From an uncultured Paracoccaceae bacterium (lineage in GTDB: Bacteria > Pseudomonadota > Alphaproteobacteria > Rhizobiales > Amorphaceae): 36,039 nt of DNA. A model generated the notes under the pieces. It worked only from the letters and a program-made list of their open reading frames with translations, did not search any database and was not told where the DNA came from. Numbering within the stretch: the first letter of the stretch is position 1; each line of letters starts with the position of its first letter. Of this stretch, positions 25,915 to 34,117 are shown piece by piece. The translations under genes and the position numbers were made by a program. The DNA lies in NCBI GenBank assembly GCA_937884725.1, contig CAKZYH010000480.1, positions 1 through 36,039 of the forward strand, in the 5' to 3' direction.

Positions 25915-28521
25915 ATGGATCGCTCCCTGTTCGGGTTTATTTGGCGGTACTCCAAGCGTCAGCAGCTGATCATTCTGGCGCTGACCGTCACGTCTTTCCC
26001 GATCCTCTACATGACCCTCGAACTGCCCAAGTGGATCGTCAACGACGCCATTTCCGGGACTGATTTTCCAAAGGACCTGTTCGGCATCGAGCTCGAGCAA
26101 ATCCCGTATTTGCTGGTGCTGTGCTTTATGTTCCTGGGCCTCGTGGTGGCCAACAACGCCATCAAATACGTCCTCAACATGACCAAGGGCGTATCGGGTG
26201 AGCGCATGCTAAGGCGCCTGCGCTTTATGCTCTACAACAGCGTCTTACGCTTCAGGCTGCAACGTTTCCGCCGCGTATCGGGCGGTGAAATCATCCCCAT
26301 GATCACCGCAGAGGTCGAAGACGTCGGCGTTTTCATCGGTGAAGCCATCGCAACACCTGCGTTTCAGGGTGGTACGCTGCTGGTCTACATCACATTTATC
26401 TTTGCCCAGGATCCGTTCTTGGGCGCGGCGGCGGTCTCCCTCTATCCGTTCCAAGCCTACATCATCCCGAAACTGCAGCGCCGGGTGATCATGCTCACCC
26501 GCGAGCGGATCAAAAACATCCGCACCATCGCCGACCGCATCGGCGAGACGGTGAGCGCCGCGCCCGATATCCACGCCAACGATACCGCGCGCTACCACAT
26601 GGCCGACCTCTCAGATCGGCTATTCATCAACTATCGGATCAGGCTTGCGATTTTTAAACGCAAGTTCATGATCAAGTTCCTCAATAATTTCCTCAACCAA
26701 CTTCCGCCGTTCTTCTTTTATTCTGTCGGCGGTTATTTGGTAATCCAAGGCGAGCTTTCGTTCGGCGCGCTCGTTGCTGTCCTCGCAGCCTACAAAGACC
26801 TGGCATCTCCCTGGAAGGAGCTGCTCAAATGGTATCAAAACCTTGCCAACGTCTCCACGAAGTACGAGACGGTCGTCGAAGCCTTCGACGTGGATGACAA
26901 AATGCCATCCGAACGCCTCGGTGGCGATGAAAGCGACAGCACGGTCGACGTCGGCAACGAACTCGCCGTGCAGTCCGCCACTGTGTCCGCCGGGGGAAGC
27001 AGCACGGAAGTCTCCGACGTGTCGCTCACGGTGAGCGAGGGCGAAAAGCTTGCCGTCTACGGCCGCGATGGCAGCGGGCGGACCGAACTCCTCATGACCA
27101 TGGCCGGCCTCTACGATCCGGTCAGCGGGCGCGCGACCCTCGGCGGCAAGCGCTTCCAAGAGCTCTCCCACTGCACCATCGCTAAAGCGGTCGCCTACGT
27201 CGGGTCGGACCCGTTTGTCTTCAACGACACATTGCGCGCCAACGTCGTCTACAGCCTGCGCGGCGCACCGCAGGATGAGGACAAGGACGAACTGGCGATG
27301 CTGCGCCGGGCCGAAGCCATCCTGACCGGCAACTCGCTTCACGCCGTTCACGTCCCGTGGGAGGACTTTGGCCGAGCCGGTGTGAGCGATGCCGACGCCC
27401 TCGACGATCGCCTGTTGGAGCTGTTCGAAGTGGTCGGCCTTGCCGGCGACCTTTACCGTCTGGGCCTCAGCGCTCGGCTGGATGAGGCGGAAGCGAAGCG
27501 TCTCGCCGACAAGATTCTTACCGCGCGGAGCGAAGTGGTCCGCCGTGTGGGCGAGGACCGCAAACTCGCCGACCTCGTCGAACTCTGGGATCCGAAAAAG
27601 ATCAACTTCTCCGCGACGCTCGGCGAAAACATCATCTTTGGCGTGCCCACCGATCCGGGCATTCATGTTTGGGACTGCGCGCACAACAAAGCGATCCAAG
27701 CCGCGCTGCGCAAAGCGGGCATCTTCGACCGCCTCGTCAAAATGGGCGCCACCATCGCCGAAACCATGATCGAGCTCTTTGGCGAAACCGGTGCCGACGC
27801 CAGCCTCATCGGCGACTATTCGTTCGTGAGCGCAGACGAGCTGCCGTTGTTCGAAGAGCGGCTGCGCGCCTTGCGCGCGAAGGGCATCAATGGCCTGCGC
27901 GAGGACGTCGCCTGCGCCTTCATCAGCCTGGCGTTCCGCCTCATCCCGGCGCGGCATCGGATTATCACCGTCGACGAAGAGCTGGAAAAGGCGATCCTCA
28001 CCGCGCGCCCGATCCTTGCCGCAGAGCTGAAAGACGACAAAGACCACAGCCTGTTCGACGTCAAAGCCTTCTCGGAACCGCTCTCGGTGGAAGAGAATAT
28101 TTTGTTCGGTAAGCCGCGGGCGGACCGGCGCGGCGCGCGCGAACGCATCGACGAGCTCCTGCGCGACACAATTGCCTCGCTGGAGCTGCGCGATCCCATC
28201 GCCCGCGCGGGGCTGAACTTCAGCGTCGGCGTTGCCGGCGGGCGCCTGTCCGGCGGCCAACGCCGCCGCGTCGGATTGGTGCGCGCGATCATCAAGCGGC
28301 CGCATATCGTGATCATCGATCAAGTGGCCGATGGCGATGTGGCGCTCTTGGACAGCATCAAGAGTGCAGTCGGCGATGCCACCCTCATCATCGGGACAGC
28401 GGATCCCGCGGTCGCCAAGCGCTTTGAGAATGTGGCGGTCATGCGTGACGCAGAACTAGTGGCAACCGGGTCTTGGGACACAGTGAGCGACGTGGCGCTC
28501 GGCAACGAAGATGCGGCGTAG
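25915..28521 (+). CDS. ABC exporter-like protein with degenerate, expanded nucleotide-binding domain
   Basis: Type I ABC exporter-like membrane domain (MDRSLFGFIWRYSKRQQLIILALTVTSFPILYMTLELPKWIVNDAI...SFGALVAVLAAYKDLASPWKELLKWYQNLANV), then VYGRDGSGRTELL, LSGGQRRRVGLVRAIIKRPHIVIIDQVADGD; ATG at 25915. Confidence 0.88.
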   Translation: MDRSLFGFIWRYSKRQQLIILALTVTSFPILYMTLELPKWIVNDAISGTDFPKDLFGIELEQIPYLLVLCFMFLGLVVANNAIKYVLNMTKGVSGERMLRRLRFMLYNSVLRFRLQRFRRVSGGEIIPMITAEVEDVGVFIGEAIATPAFQGGTLLVYITFIFAQDPFLGAAAVSLYPFQAYIIPKLQRRVIMLTRERIKNIRTIADRIGETVSAAPDIHANDTARYHMADLSDRLFINYRIRLAIFKRKFMIKFLNNFLNQLPPFFFYSVGGYLVIQGELSFGALVAVLAAYKDLASPWKELLKWYQNLANVSTKYETVVEAFDVDDKMPSERLGGDESDSTVDVGNELAVQSATVSAGGSSTEVSDVSLTVSEGEKLAVYGRDGSGRTELLMTMAGLYDPVSGRATLGGKRFQELSHCTIAKAVAYVGSDPFVFNDTLRANVVYSLRGAPQDEDKDELAMLRRAEAILTGNSLHAVHVPWEDFGRAGVSDADALDDRLLELFEVVGLAGDLYRLGLSARLDEAEAKRLADKILTARSEVVRRVGEDRKLADLVELWDPKKINFSATLGENIIFGVPTDPGIHVWDCAHNKAIQAALRKAGIFDRLVKMGATIAETMIELFGETGADASLIGDYSFVSADELPLFEERLRALRAKGINGLREDVACAFISLAFRLIPARHRIITVDEELEKAILTARPILAAELKDDKDHSLFDVKAFSEPLSVEENILFGKPRADRRGARERIDELLRDTIASLELRDPIARAGLNFSVGVAGGRLSGGQRRRVGLVRAIIKRPHIVIIDQVADGDVALLDSIKSAVGDATLIIGTADPAVAKRFENVAVMRDAELVATGSWDTVSDVALGNEDAA

Positions 28522-28541
28522 ACGGTGAAAGGGGAGACTTC

Positions 28542-29003
28542 ATGAGCCTCGACGCAGATTTAGCGGCACTGCGCAAAATCCCGCTGTTCCGCGGCGTGGA
28601 TGATCAGAAGCTACGCCTGCTCGCCTTCATGTCCGAGCGCACCTTATTTGATGCGGGCGAGGACCTGATGGTGGAAGGCGACTTCGGCGACGTCGCCTAC
28701 ATCATATTGTCCGGCCAAGCCGATGTGCTCATCAACACGCCAACCGGCCGCCAGAAGGTCGCGTCCGTCAAAGAAAACGATTTCGTGGGCGAAATTGCGA
28801 TCCTCATCAACGTGCCGCGCACCGCAACAGTCACAGCGTCAGCGGATTTAGTCGCTCTCGGCATCTCTAAAGAGCATTTTTTTAAGCTTGTGAGCAATTT
28901 TCCTGACATGGGTGTGGAAGTCATGCGCGCGCTGGCGCAGCGTCTGGAACGCACCACGCGTGAGGTTGGGCGGCTGCGCGCGCAGCTGCCGCAAAACGGT
29001 TAG
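28542..29003 (+). CDS. Stand-alone cyclic nucleotide-binding (CRP/CAP-type) domain protein
   Basis: LRKIPLFRGVDDQKLRLLAFMSERTLFDAGEDLMVEGDFGDVAYIILSGQADVLINTPTGRQKVASVKENDFVGEIAILINVPRTATVTASADLVALGISKEHF; no HTH domain follows. Confidence 0.93.
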   Translation: MSLDADLAALRKIPLFRGVDDQKLRLLAFMSERTLFDAGEDLMVEGDFGDVAYIILSGQADVLINTPTGRQKVASVKENDFVGEIAILINVPRTATVTASADLVALGISKEHFFKLVSNFPDMGVEVMRALAQRLERTTREVGRLRAQLPQNG

Positions 29004-29015
29004 GGCACGCAAGCG

Positions 29016-29852
29016 ATGGACGACCAGGCGCTGTCAGTTACCTTTTGGGGCGTGCGGGGCTCAATCCCCGCACCTGGGCCAGGCACCGTGCACTATGGCG
29101 GCGAAACCACCTGTATCGAGGTGAACGCTGGCCCGCACACCGTCCTGGTCGATTGCGGATCAGGCGCGCGCCTCGCCGGACCCTCCCTCGCTGCACGAGG
29201 CATCACCGACCTCGACGTCGTCTTCACCCACACGCACATGGACCACATCTGCGGCCTTCCGTTCTTCAACCTTGCCTACAATCCAGCCGTTGCGCTGCGC
29301 TTCTGGGGCAGCCACACCGACGGTCAGCCCGAGCTGGAAGAGATCATCGAGCGGCTCATGTCACCGCCGATTTTCCCGATCCCCGCATCGTCCCTGAAAA
29401 ATACCCATTTCGGCCCGTTCACCGCCGGCACCGACCTCACGCTCGGCTGCGGCCTCACCGTCGGCACTACCCCGCTGCACCATCCGGGCCGCGCCACCGG
29501 CTACAAGTTCGAGTGGGCCGGCGCCACCGTCGCCATCATCACCGACCATGAGCACGGCAACCCCGAAATCGATGCCGGCGTCGCCGCCTTCGTGTCCGGC
29601 GCATCGCTCATGGTCTACGACGCCATGTACACCGAGGAAGAATACCCCAACCACGTGGGGTGGGGTCACTCCACGCCCGACAAAGCGGTCGCCCTCGGTG
29701 AGGCGGCTGGCGTCGGCGAAGTGCTCTTGTTCCATCACGATCCACGCCGCGATGACGCGACCATCGCCGCCGCTGACGAGGCGCTTGCCAAGCGAGGCCT
29801 CAAAGTGCGCGCCGCACGCCAAGGCGAGACTTTGGTCGTCGCTCCGCGCTAA
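29016..29852 (+). CDS. MBL-fold metallo-hydrolase
   Basis: VTFWGVRGSIPAPGPGTVHYGGETTCIEVNAGPHTVLVDCGSGARLAG...VVFTHTHMDHICGLPFF...TPLHHPGRATGYKFEWAGATVAIITDHEH...LLFHHDPRRDD: HxHxDH plus downstream His/Asp ligands. Confidence 0.93.
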   Translation: MDDQALSVTFWGVRGSIPAPGPGTVHYGGETTCIEVNAGPHTVLVDCGSGARLAGPSLAARGITDLDVVFTHTHMDHICGLPFFNLAYNPAVALRFWGSHTDGQPELEEIIERLMSPPIFPIPASSLKNTHFGPFTAGTDLTLGCGLTVGTTPLHHPGRATGYKFEWAGATVAIITDHEHGNPEIDAGVAAFVSGASLMVYDAMYTEEEYPNHVGWGHSTPDKAVALGEAAGVGEVLLFHHDPRRDDATIAAADEALAKRGLKVRAARQGETLVVAPR

Positions 29853-29853
29853 A

Positions 29854-29869
29854 GACACAACGTAGTGTC
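29854..29869. promoter_or_regulatory. Near-palindrome between the MBL and SDR genes
   Basis: GACACAACGTAGTGTC; GACAC/GTGTC arms around a central ACGT. Confidence 0.25.
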
Positions 29870-29888
29870 AGCGAGACGAGGCTAACCC

Positions 29889-30656
29889 ATGAAACTTGAT
29901 GGCAGCATCGCTGCAGTCGTCACCGGTGGTGCCTCCGGGCTCGGTGCGGGGACCGCAAAGCTTCTCGCCGAACGGGGCGTGAAGGTCACCCTGTTCGACA
30001 TGAATGCTGAAGCCGGCAACGCCATCGCGGCCGACATCGGCGGCCATTTCGTCACCGTTGACGTCACCGACGACGCGTCCGTTGAAGCAGGCTTTGCCGC
30101 CGCGCGACAGCGTCACGGCCAGGAGCGCATTTTGGTCAACTGCGCCGGTATCGCCCCGGCCGCCAAAACCGTCTCGCGCGGCGACCACCACCCGTTCGCG
30201 CTGTTTGCCAAAGTCATCGACGTCAACTTGGTCGGCACCTTCCGCTGCGCGGCAGCGGCAGCGCTTGGCATGTCGGTCGAAGCGCCGGTGACCGAAGACG
30301 GCGAAAAGGGTGTCATCATCAACACCGCATCCGTCGCCGCCTACGATGGCCAAATCGGCCAAGTCGCCTACGCCGCATCCAAAGGCGGTGTCGCCGGCCT
30401 CACCCTCCCGCTCGCCCGCGATCTCGCTCAACACGGTGTCCGCGTCTGCACCATCGCCCCTGGCATCTTCGAAACCCCAATGCTGATCGGCCTCGGCGAA
30501 AAGGTCATGACCTCGCTCGGCCAACAAGTCCCATTCCCCCAACGCCTCGGCCGACCGCACGAGTACGCCATGCTCGCCTGCGCAATCGCCGAAAACCCGC
30601 TCCTCAACGGCGAGGTGATCCGCCTCGATGGCGCAATCCGTATGGCGCCCCGCTAG
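29889..30656 (+). CDS. SDR family oxidoreductase (3-hydroxyacyl-CoA dehydrogenase type 2-like)
   Basis: AAVVTGGASGLGAGTAKLLAERGVKVTLFDMN...LVNCAGIAPAAKTVSR...GVIINTASVAAYDGQIGQVAYAASKGGVAGLTLPLARDLAQHGVRVCTIAPGIFETPM. Confidence 0.92.
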   Translation: MKLDGSIAAVVTGGASGLGAGTAKLLAERGVKVTLFDMNAEAGNAIAADIGGHFVTVDVTDDASVEAGFAAARQRHGQERILVNCAGIAPAAKTVSRGDHHPFALFAKVIDVNLVGTFRCAAAAALGMSVEAPVTEDGEKGVIINTASVAAYDGQIGQVAYAASKGGVAGLTLPLARDLAQHGVRVCTIAPGIFETPMLIGLGEKVMTSLGQQVPFPQRLGRPHEYAMLACAIAENPLLNGEVIRLDGAIRMAPR

Positions 30657-30684
30657 ACGCTGACGTTTTCCCTTGCGGCAACAA

Positions 30685-30704
30685 GCGAGGGTGTTCCCCC
30701 TCGC
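30685..30704. repeat. Intergenic hairpin
   Basis: GCGAGGG TGTTCC CCCTCGC, 7-bp perfect stem between convergent genes. Confidence 0.45.
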
Positions 30705-30728
30705 GCTCCCCCCGTTCGCCACGTGGCA

Positions 30729-30754
30729 GGGGTAAGATCAACAGATCTTACCCC
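30729..30754. terminator. Strong hairpin, possible bidirectional terminator
   Basis: GGGGTAAGATC AACA GATCTTACCCC: 11-bp perfect stem with 4-nt loop between convergent genes; no T-tract. Confidence 0.45.
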
Positions 30755-30874
30755 GCAGTCTAGCGTGTTCCGGGATTTGAGACCGTCAACGGACCGCTGC
30801 GCTCCGTGCTCCCCATGCTCACAGGCAAAGCCTGCTGCGCGTGGGTCCGCGCGGCCGTGGACAGTCAAAAATCC

Positions 30875-31906
30875 CTAGCGCATCGTTAGATCGATCCGAG
30901 AGCCGCTCGCCGCCGAACGATACACGGCATCCTCGATCCGCAGGTTCGCAAGATAGTCCTCGCCGGTATTGTGCGCCGGCGCGCCGTCCAGAAGCTGCGC
31001 CACCACATGGCTCTGCAGCGCCGCCACAGCGTTCCCGGCAAAGCCCGCCCGAGACCACTCGTAGGGATGCGGAGCCCAGGCGTTGGACCCAAAATCACGC
31101 CAGGAAAGATCGCCATCACCGCTCAGATGCAGCGTGCCCCGCTCCCCCTCCAGCCACATCTCGCCCATCGTCAGCCGACGGTTCTCCGCCACATGATCCG
31201 ACAGCCGGTTGCCATCAAAAAGCGCCCGCACACCCGAACCAAAATCAAACACCATCACGCCAGCATCCTCACCCCGGATCGCGGGGTTCAGCCTGCGCAA
31301 ATCGGCGTAAACCGACGCTGGCTCACCCAACAAAAAGCGGAACGTGTCGATGAAGTGGATCGCGGTCTCGTGGATCAGAAACCGGCTCATCGTCTGAAAG
31401 TAGGGCTGCCGGTCGAGATACGCGCGGGCACCTTGCCCATCCCCCGGCCTCAGCCGAAACGTGATCTGGTAAAGCTCGCCAAACTGCCCCGCCTCAATCA
31501 GCCGGGCCATCTCCACAAACCACGGCGAGAACCGAAAATTCTCGTGCACGATCAGCGTGATGCCGGCCCGCTCTGCGATCTCCACAGCGCGCTTTGCCTG
31601 ATCAAGGTCCTCGCAAAACGCCTTCTGGCAAATCACCGCAATCCCGCGCGCCGCCGCCAGCTGGATCAGCTCAAGGTGGGTCGCCGGCGGGGTGATGATG
31701 TCCACAAGGTCCGGCCGCTCCGCATCCAGCATAGCCGCCGGATCGTCATAGACTTTCGCCCCAGTCGGTGCCGCCATCGCGCCCGCCTTGACGGGATCGC
31801 GGTCACACACCGCCACCAGCGCCGCCCGCGGCTCCTCAGCCCACGCCGCGTGGTGGAACTGCGCGAAATAGCCAGCCCCGATGGTGGCAACCTTCAGCGC
31901 GGCCAT
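30875..31906 (-). CDS. Gfo/Idh/MocA family oxidoreductase
   Basis: LKVATIGAGYFAQFHHAAWAEEPRAALVAVCDRDPVKAGAMA...DLVDIITPPATHLELIQLAAARGIAVICQKAFCEDLDQAKRAVEIAERAGITLIVHENFRFSPWF. Confidence 0.92.
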   Translation of the reverse strand: MAALKVATIGAGYFAQFHHAAWAEEPRAALVAVCDRDPVKAGAMAAPTGAKVYDDPAAMLDAERPDLVDIITPPATHLELIQLAAARGIAVICQKAFCEDLDQAKRAVEIAERAGITLIVHENFRFSPWFVEMARLIEAGQFGELYQITFRLRPGDGQGARAYLDRQPYFQTMSRFLIHETAIHFIDTFRFLLGEPASVYADLRRLNPAIRGEDAGVMVFDFGSGVRALFDGNRLSDHVAENRRLTMGEMWLEGERGTLHLSGDGDLSWRDFGSNAWAPHPYEWSRAGFAGNAVAALQSHVVAQLLDGAPAHNTGEDYLANLRIEDAVYRSAASGSRIDLTMR

Positions 31907-32988
31907 CAGGAAAGTTTGGCGAGAACCGCCTCGGTCACGCTCTTCACACCATCGCTGCCGCCATACTCAGCCGTGCGTAGCCCATCGCGGAACGCATCGT
32001 CGGTGGCCTTCTGGATGAGATCGTGCGCGTCAATGAAATCCTGCCGGTCGCGCGTGCGGCCAAGCCAATCCAGCATCATCCCCGCTGACAAGATCGCCGC
32101 CGTCGGGTTGGCCTTCCCCGTCCCCATGATGTCCGGCGCGCTGCCGTGGGCAGGCTGAAACACCGCGCGCTCGTCGCCAATGTCAGCGGACGGCGCATAG
32201 CCCATGCCGCCGACCAATCCCGCCGCCAAATCCGACAGGATGTCTCCAAACATGTTCTCCGTCAGGATCACATCGAAATCCCAAGGCTTGTTCAGAAAAC
32301 TCAGCGTCGATGCGTCCACATAGATCCGCTCCACCTCCGCGTTGCCCGCATGCGTTTCGGCAATCTCGTCAAACACTTTGCGCATAAACACGAACGACAC
32401 GAACACGTTGGCCTTGTCGATCAACGTCACCTTGGGCTTGCGCTTATCCGACATCCGGCGCGCCGCCTCGGCAAAGGCAAATTTCGACACCTTCTCCGTC
32501 GTCTCGCGCGTAATCACCTGCATGTCGGTGGCCCGCTCATCATCGATGGTGCCAGGGCCGTCGGGGCTAAACAGCCCCTCGGTGCTCTCGCGGATCAGGA
32601 CAAAATCGATCTCCGACGCCCGCGGGCTGGCCAGCGGGGTCGGCACGCCTGGAAGCAGCCGCGTCGGCCGGACGCCGGCGTAAAGGTCGAACAAGAAGCG
32701 CAGGTCCACCTGAGGGCGGATTTCGGTGCCATCGTCCTTGCGGATCGAGGGCAGGCCGCACGCGCCGAGGAAAATGGCGTCGGCCTTGGCGCACGCCTCC
32801 GTCGCCTCTTCCGACAAGTCGGTGCCGGTGTCGAGGTACGCCTGTGCCCCCACGTGCAGCGGAACGCGGGCGAGCGGCGCCGCCCCCGTGCGGGCCAGCG
32901 CCGCGTCGGCCACGTCGAGCGCCGCGGGTGTGATCTCCAGCCCGATCCCATCGCCTGGGATCACCGCAACTTCGAACGAATGTGCCAT
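31906..32988 (-). CDS. Isocitrate/isopropylmalate dehydrogenase superfamily (tartrate dehydrogenase-like)
   Basis: [26 protein letters not shown]...RESTEGLFS...[65 protein letters not shown] at 32988. Confidence 0.9.
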   Translation of the reverse strand: MAHSFEVAVIPGDGIGLEITPAALDVADAALARTGAAPLARVPLHVGAQAYLDTGTDLSEEATEACAKADAIFLGACGLPSIRKDDGTEIRPQVDLRFLFDLYAGVRPTRLLPGVPTPLASPRASEIDFVLIRESTEGLFSPDGPGTIDDERATDMQVITRETTEKVSKFAFAEAARRMSDKRKPKVTLIDKANVFVSFVFMRKVFDEIAETHAGNAEVERIYVDASTLSFLNKPWDFDVILTENMFGDILSDLAAGLVGGMGYAPSADIGDERAVFQPAHGSAPDIMGTGKANPTAAILSAGMMLDWLGRTRDRQDFIDAHDLIQKATDDAFRDGLRTAEYGGSDGVKSVTEAVLAKLS

Positions 32989-33043
32989 CGAGAATTTTCC
33001 GTTTAGGCGAGCGCGGCAGCACCGCACGGCGGCCGCTCTTGGT

Positions 33044-34069
33044 TTAAGCCGGCAGCAATCCAGCTGCCGAAAGAGGTGTGAGGTCCACATCATAATGGGC
33101 CGGCCTCAGACCCGCGATCGGACTTTCAAACGAAGCTATGCTCTCGCCCAGCAGGCAGCCCAAGTAAACCGTGCGTAGGTCCTCACCGCCAAAGGCAAGG
33201 CTCGACACGTTGTGCAACGGCCCGCGGTGCGGCGCATCAAGGTGGGAGCGATCAAGGCGCCCGCTCAAAAACGCCCGCTCCACCTCCATCACACGGGCAC
33301 TGTCCCGGTTCTGCAGAACCAACGTGCGTTTCCCACCCGGCGCCACGCGCAGCACGGTGTTGGAAACGATCGAGACGATCCACAATCCGCCTTCGTCATC
33401 CAGCGCCATACCATCGGGGAAAATCCCGTCCCCATAGGCGGCGAAGGGCTGGTAGTGACCCAGCGTCCCATCCTCGGCGATGGCAAACGCGGCTGTCGAA
33501 CGCCCAAACGTCTCGTTCACAAACAGCGTTTCGCCGTCCGCCGACACAATGCACTCGTTGGTGTAACCCAGCTTGTCGGCCACAATGCTCGCACTGCCGT
33601 CAGGGCTAAGCAGCGCCACAAAACCATCACGCATCCCCGGCCGCGCTGCCGTATGACGCGGGATGTGCCGCGTGCTCACGGTCACATAAAGCCGGCCTTT
33701 GCCATCCTTCGCCGCAAAATTGGTCGGCGGCAGCGGCGCACCGTTCAGTTCCGTGAGCACCGGTGACACTGTGCCGTCCGGATGCAGCCGAAAGACGCCC
33801 CCATCCTCGATGGTCGTGCCAAGATGCGTCAGCAAGAACGACGCATCATCGTCGAGCAAAATGCCGTTGGGCTTCAGCGCAAACGGATGTCCTTTCGCCA
33901 AATGCCGCGTCACACTCCCCGTTGCCGGATCGATGATCGACACCCCGCCGGCATCCGTCCAATCGGCCGCAAACAACAGGCCGCTGCCATGGGCGATTAC
34001 GCATTCGGGCCGGTTCAGCCCCGAGCCGTGGAAGCGAAGCGTCTCTAGTTCTGGTGTCAGCTCTGGCAT
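33044..34069 (-). CDS. SMP-30/gluconolactonase-like beta-propeller protein
   Basis: RPECVIAHGSGLLFAADWTDAGGVSIIDPATG...HPFALKPNGILLDDDASFLLTHLG...GDGIFPDGMALDDEGGLWIVSIVSNTVLRVAPGG. Confidence 0.85.
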   Translation of the reverse strand: MPELTPELETLRFHGSGLNRPECVIAHGSGLLFAADWTDAGGVSIIDPATGSVTRHLAKGHPFALKPNGILLDDDASFLLTHLGTTIEDGGVFRLHPDGTVSPVLTELNGAPLPPTNFAAKDGKGRLYVTVSTRHIPRHTAARPGMRDGFVALLSPDGSASIVADKLGYTNECIVSADGETLFVNETFGRSTAAFAIAEDGTLGHYQPFAAYGDGIFPDGMALDDEGGLWIVSIVSNTVLRVAPGGKRTLVLQNRDSARVMEVERAFLSGRLDRSHLDAPHRGPLHNVSSLAFGGEDLRTVYLGCLLGESIASFESPIAGLRPAHYDVDLTPLSAAGLLPA

Positions 34070-34117
34070 CGTGCGAGTCTTTCGTCTCCAGCGACGCTAA
34101 CACAGGCACGGTTAACC

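Noticed and set aside
26620-28323. 567-aa minus-strand ORF antisense to the ABC-like gene
   Set aside because: Shadow ORF in GC-rich DNA: no recognisable domain, and the plus-strand frame has clear ABC features and operon context.
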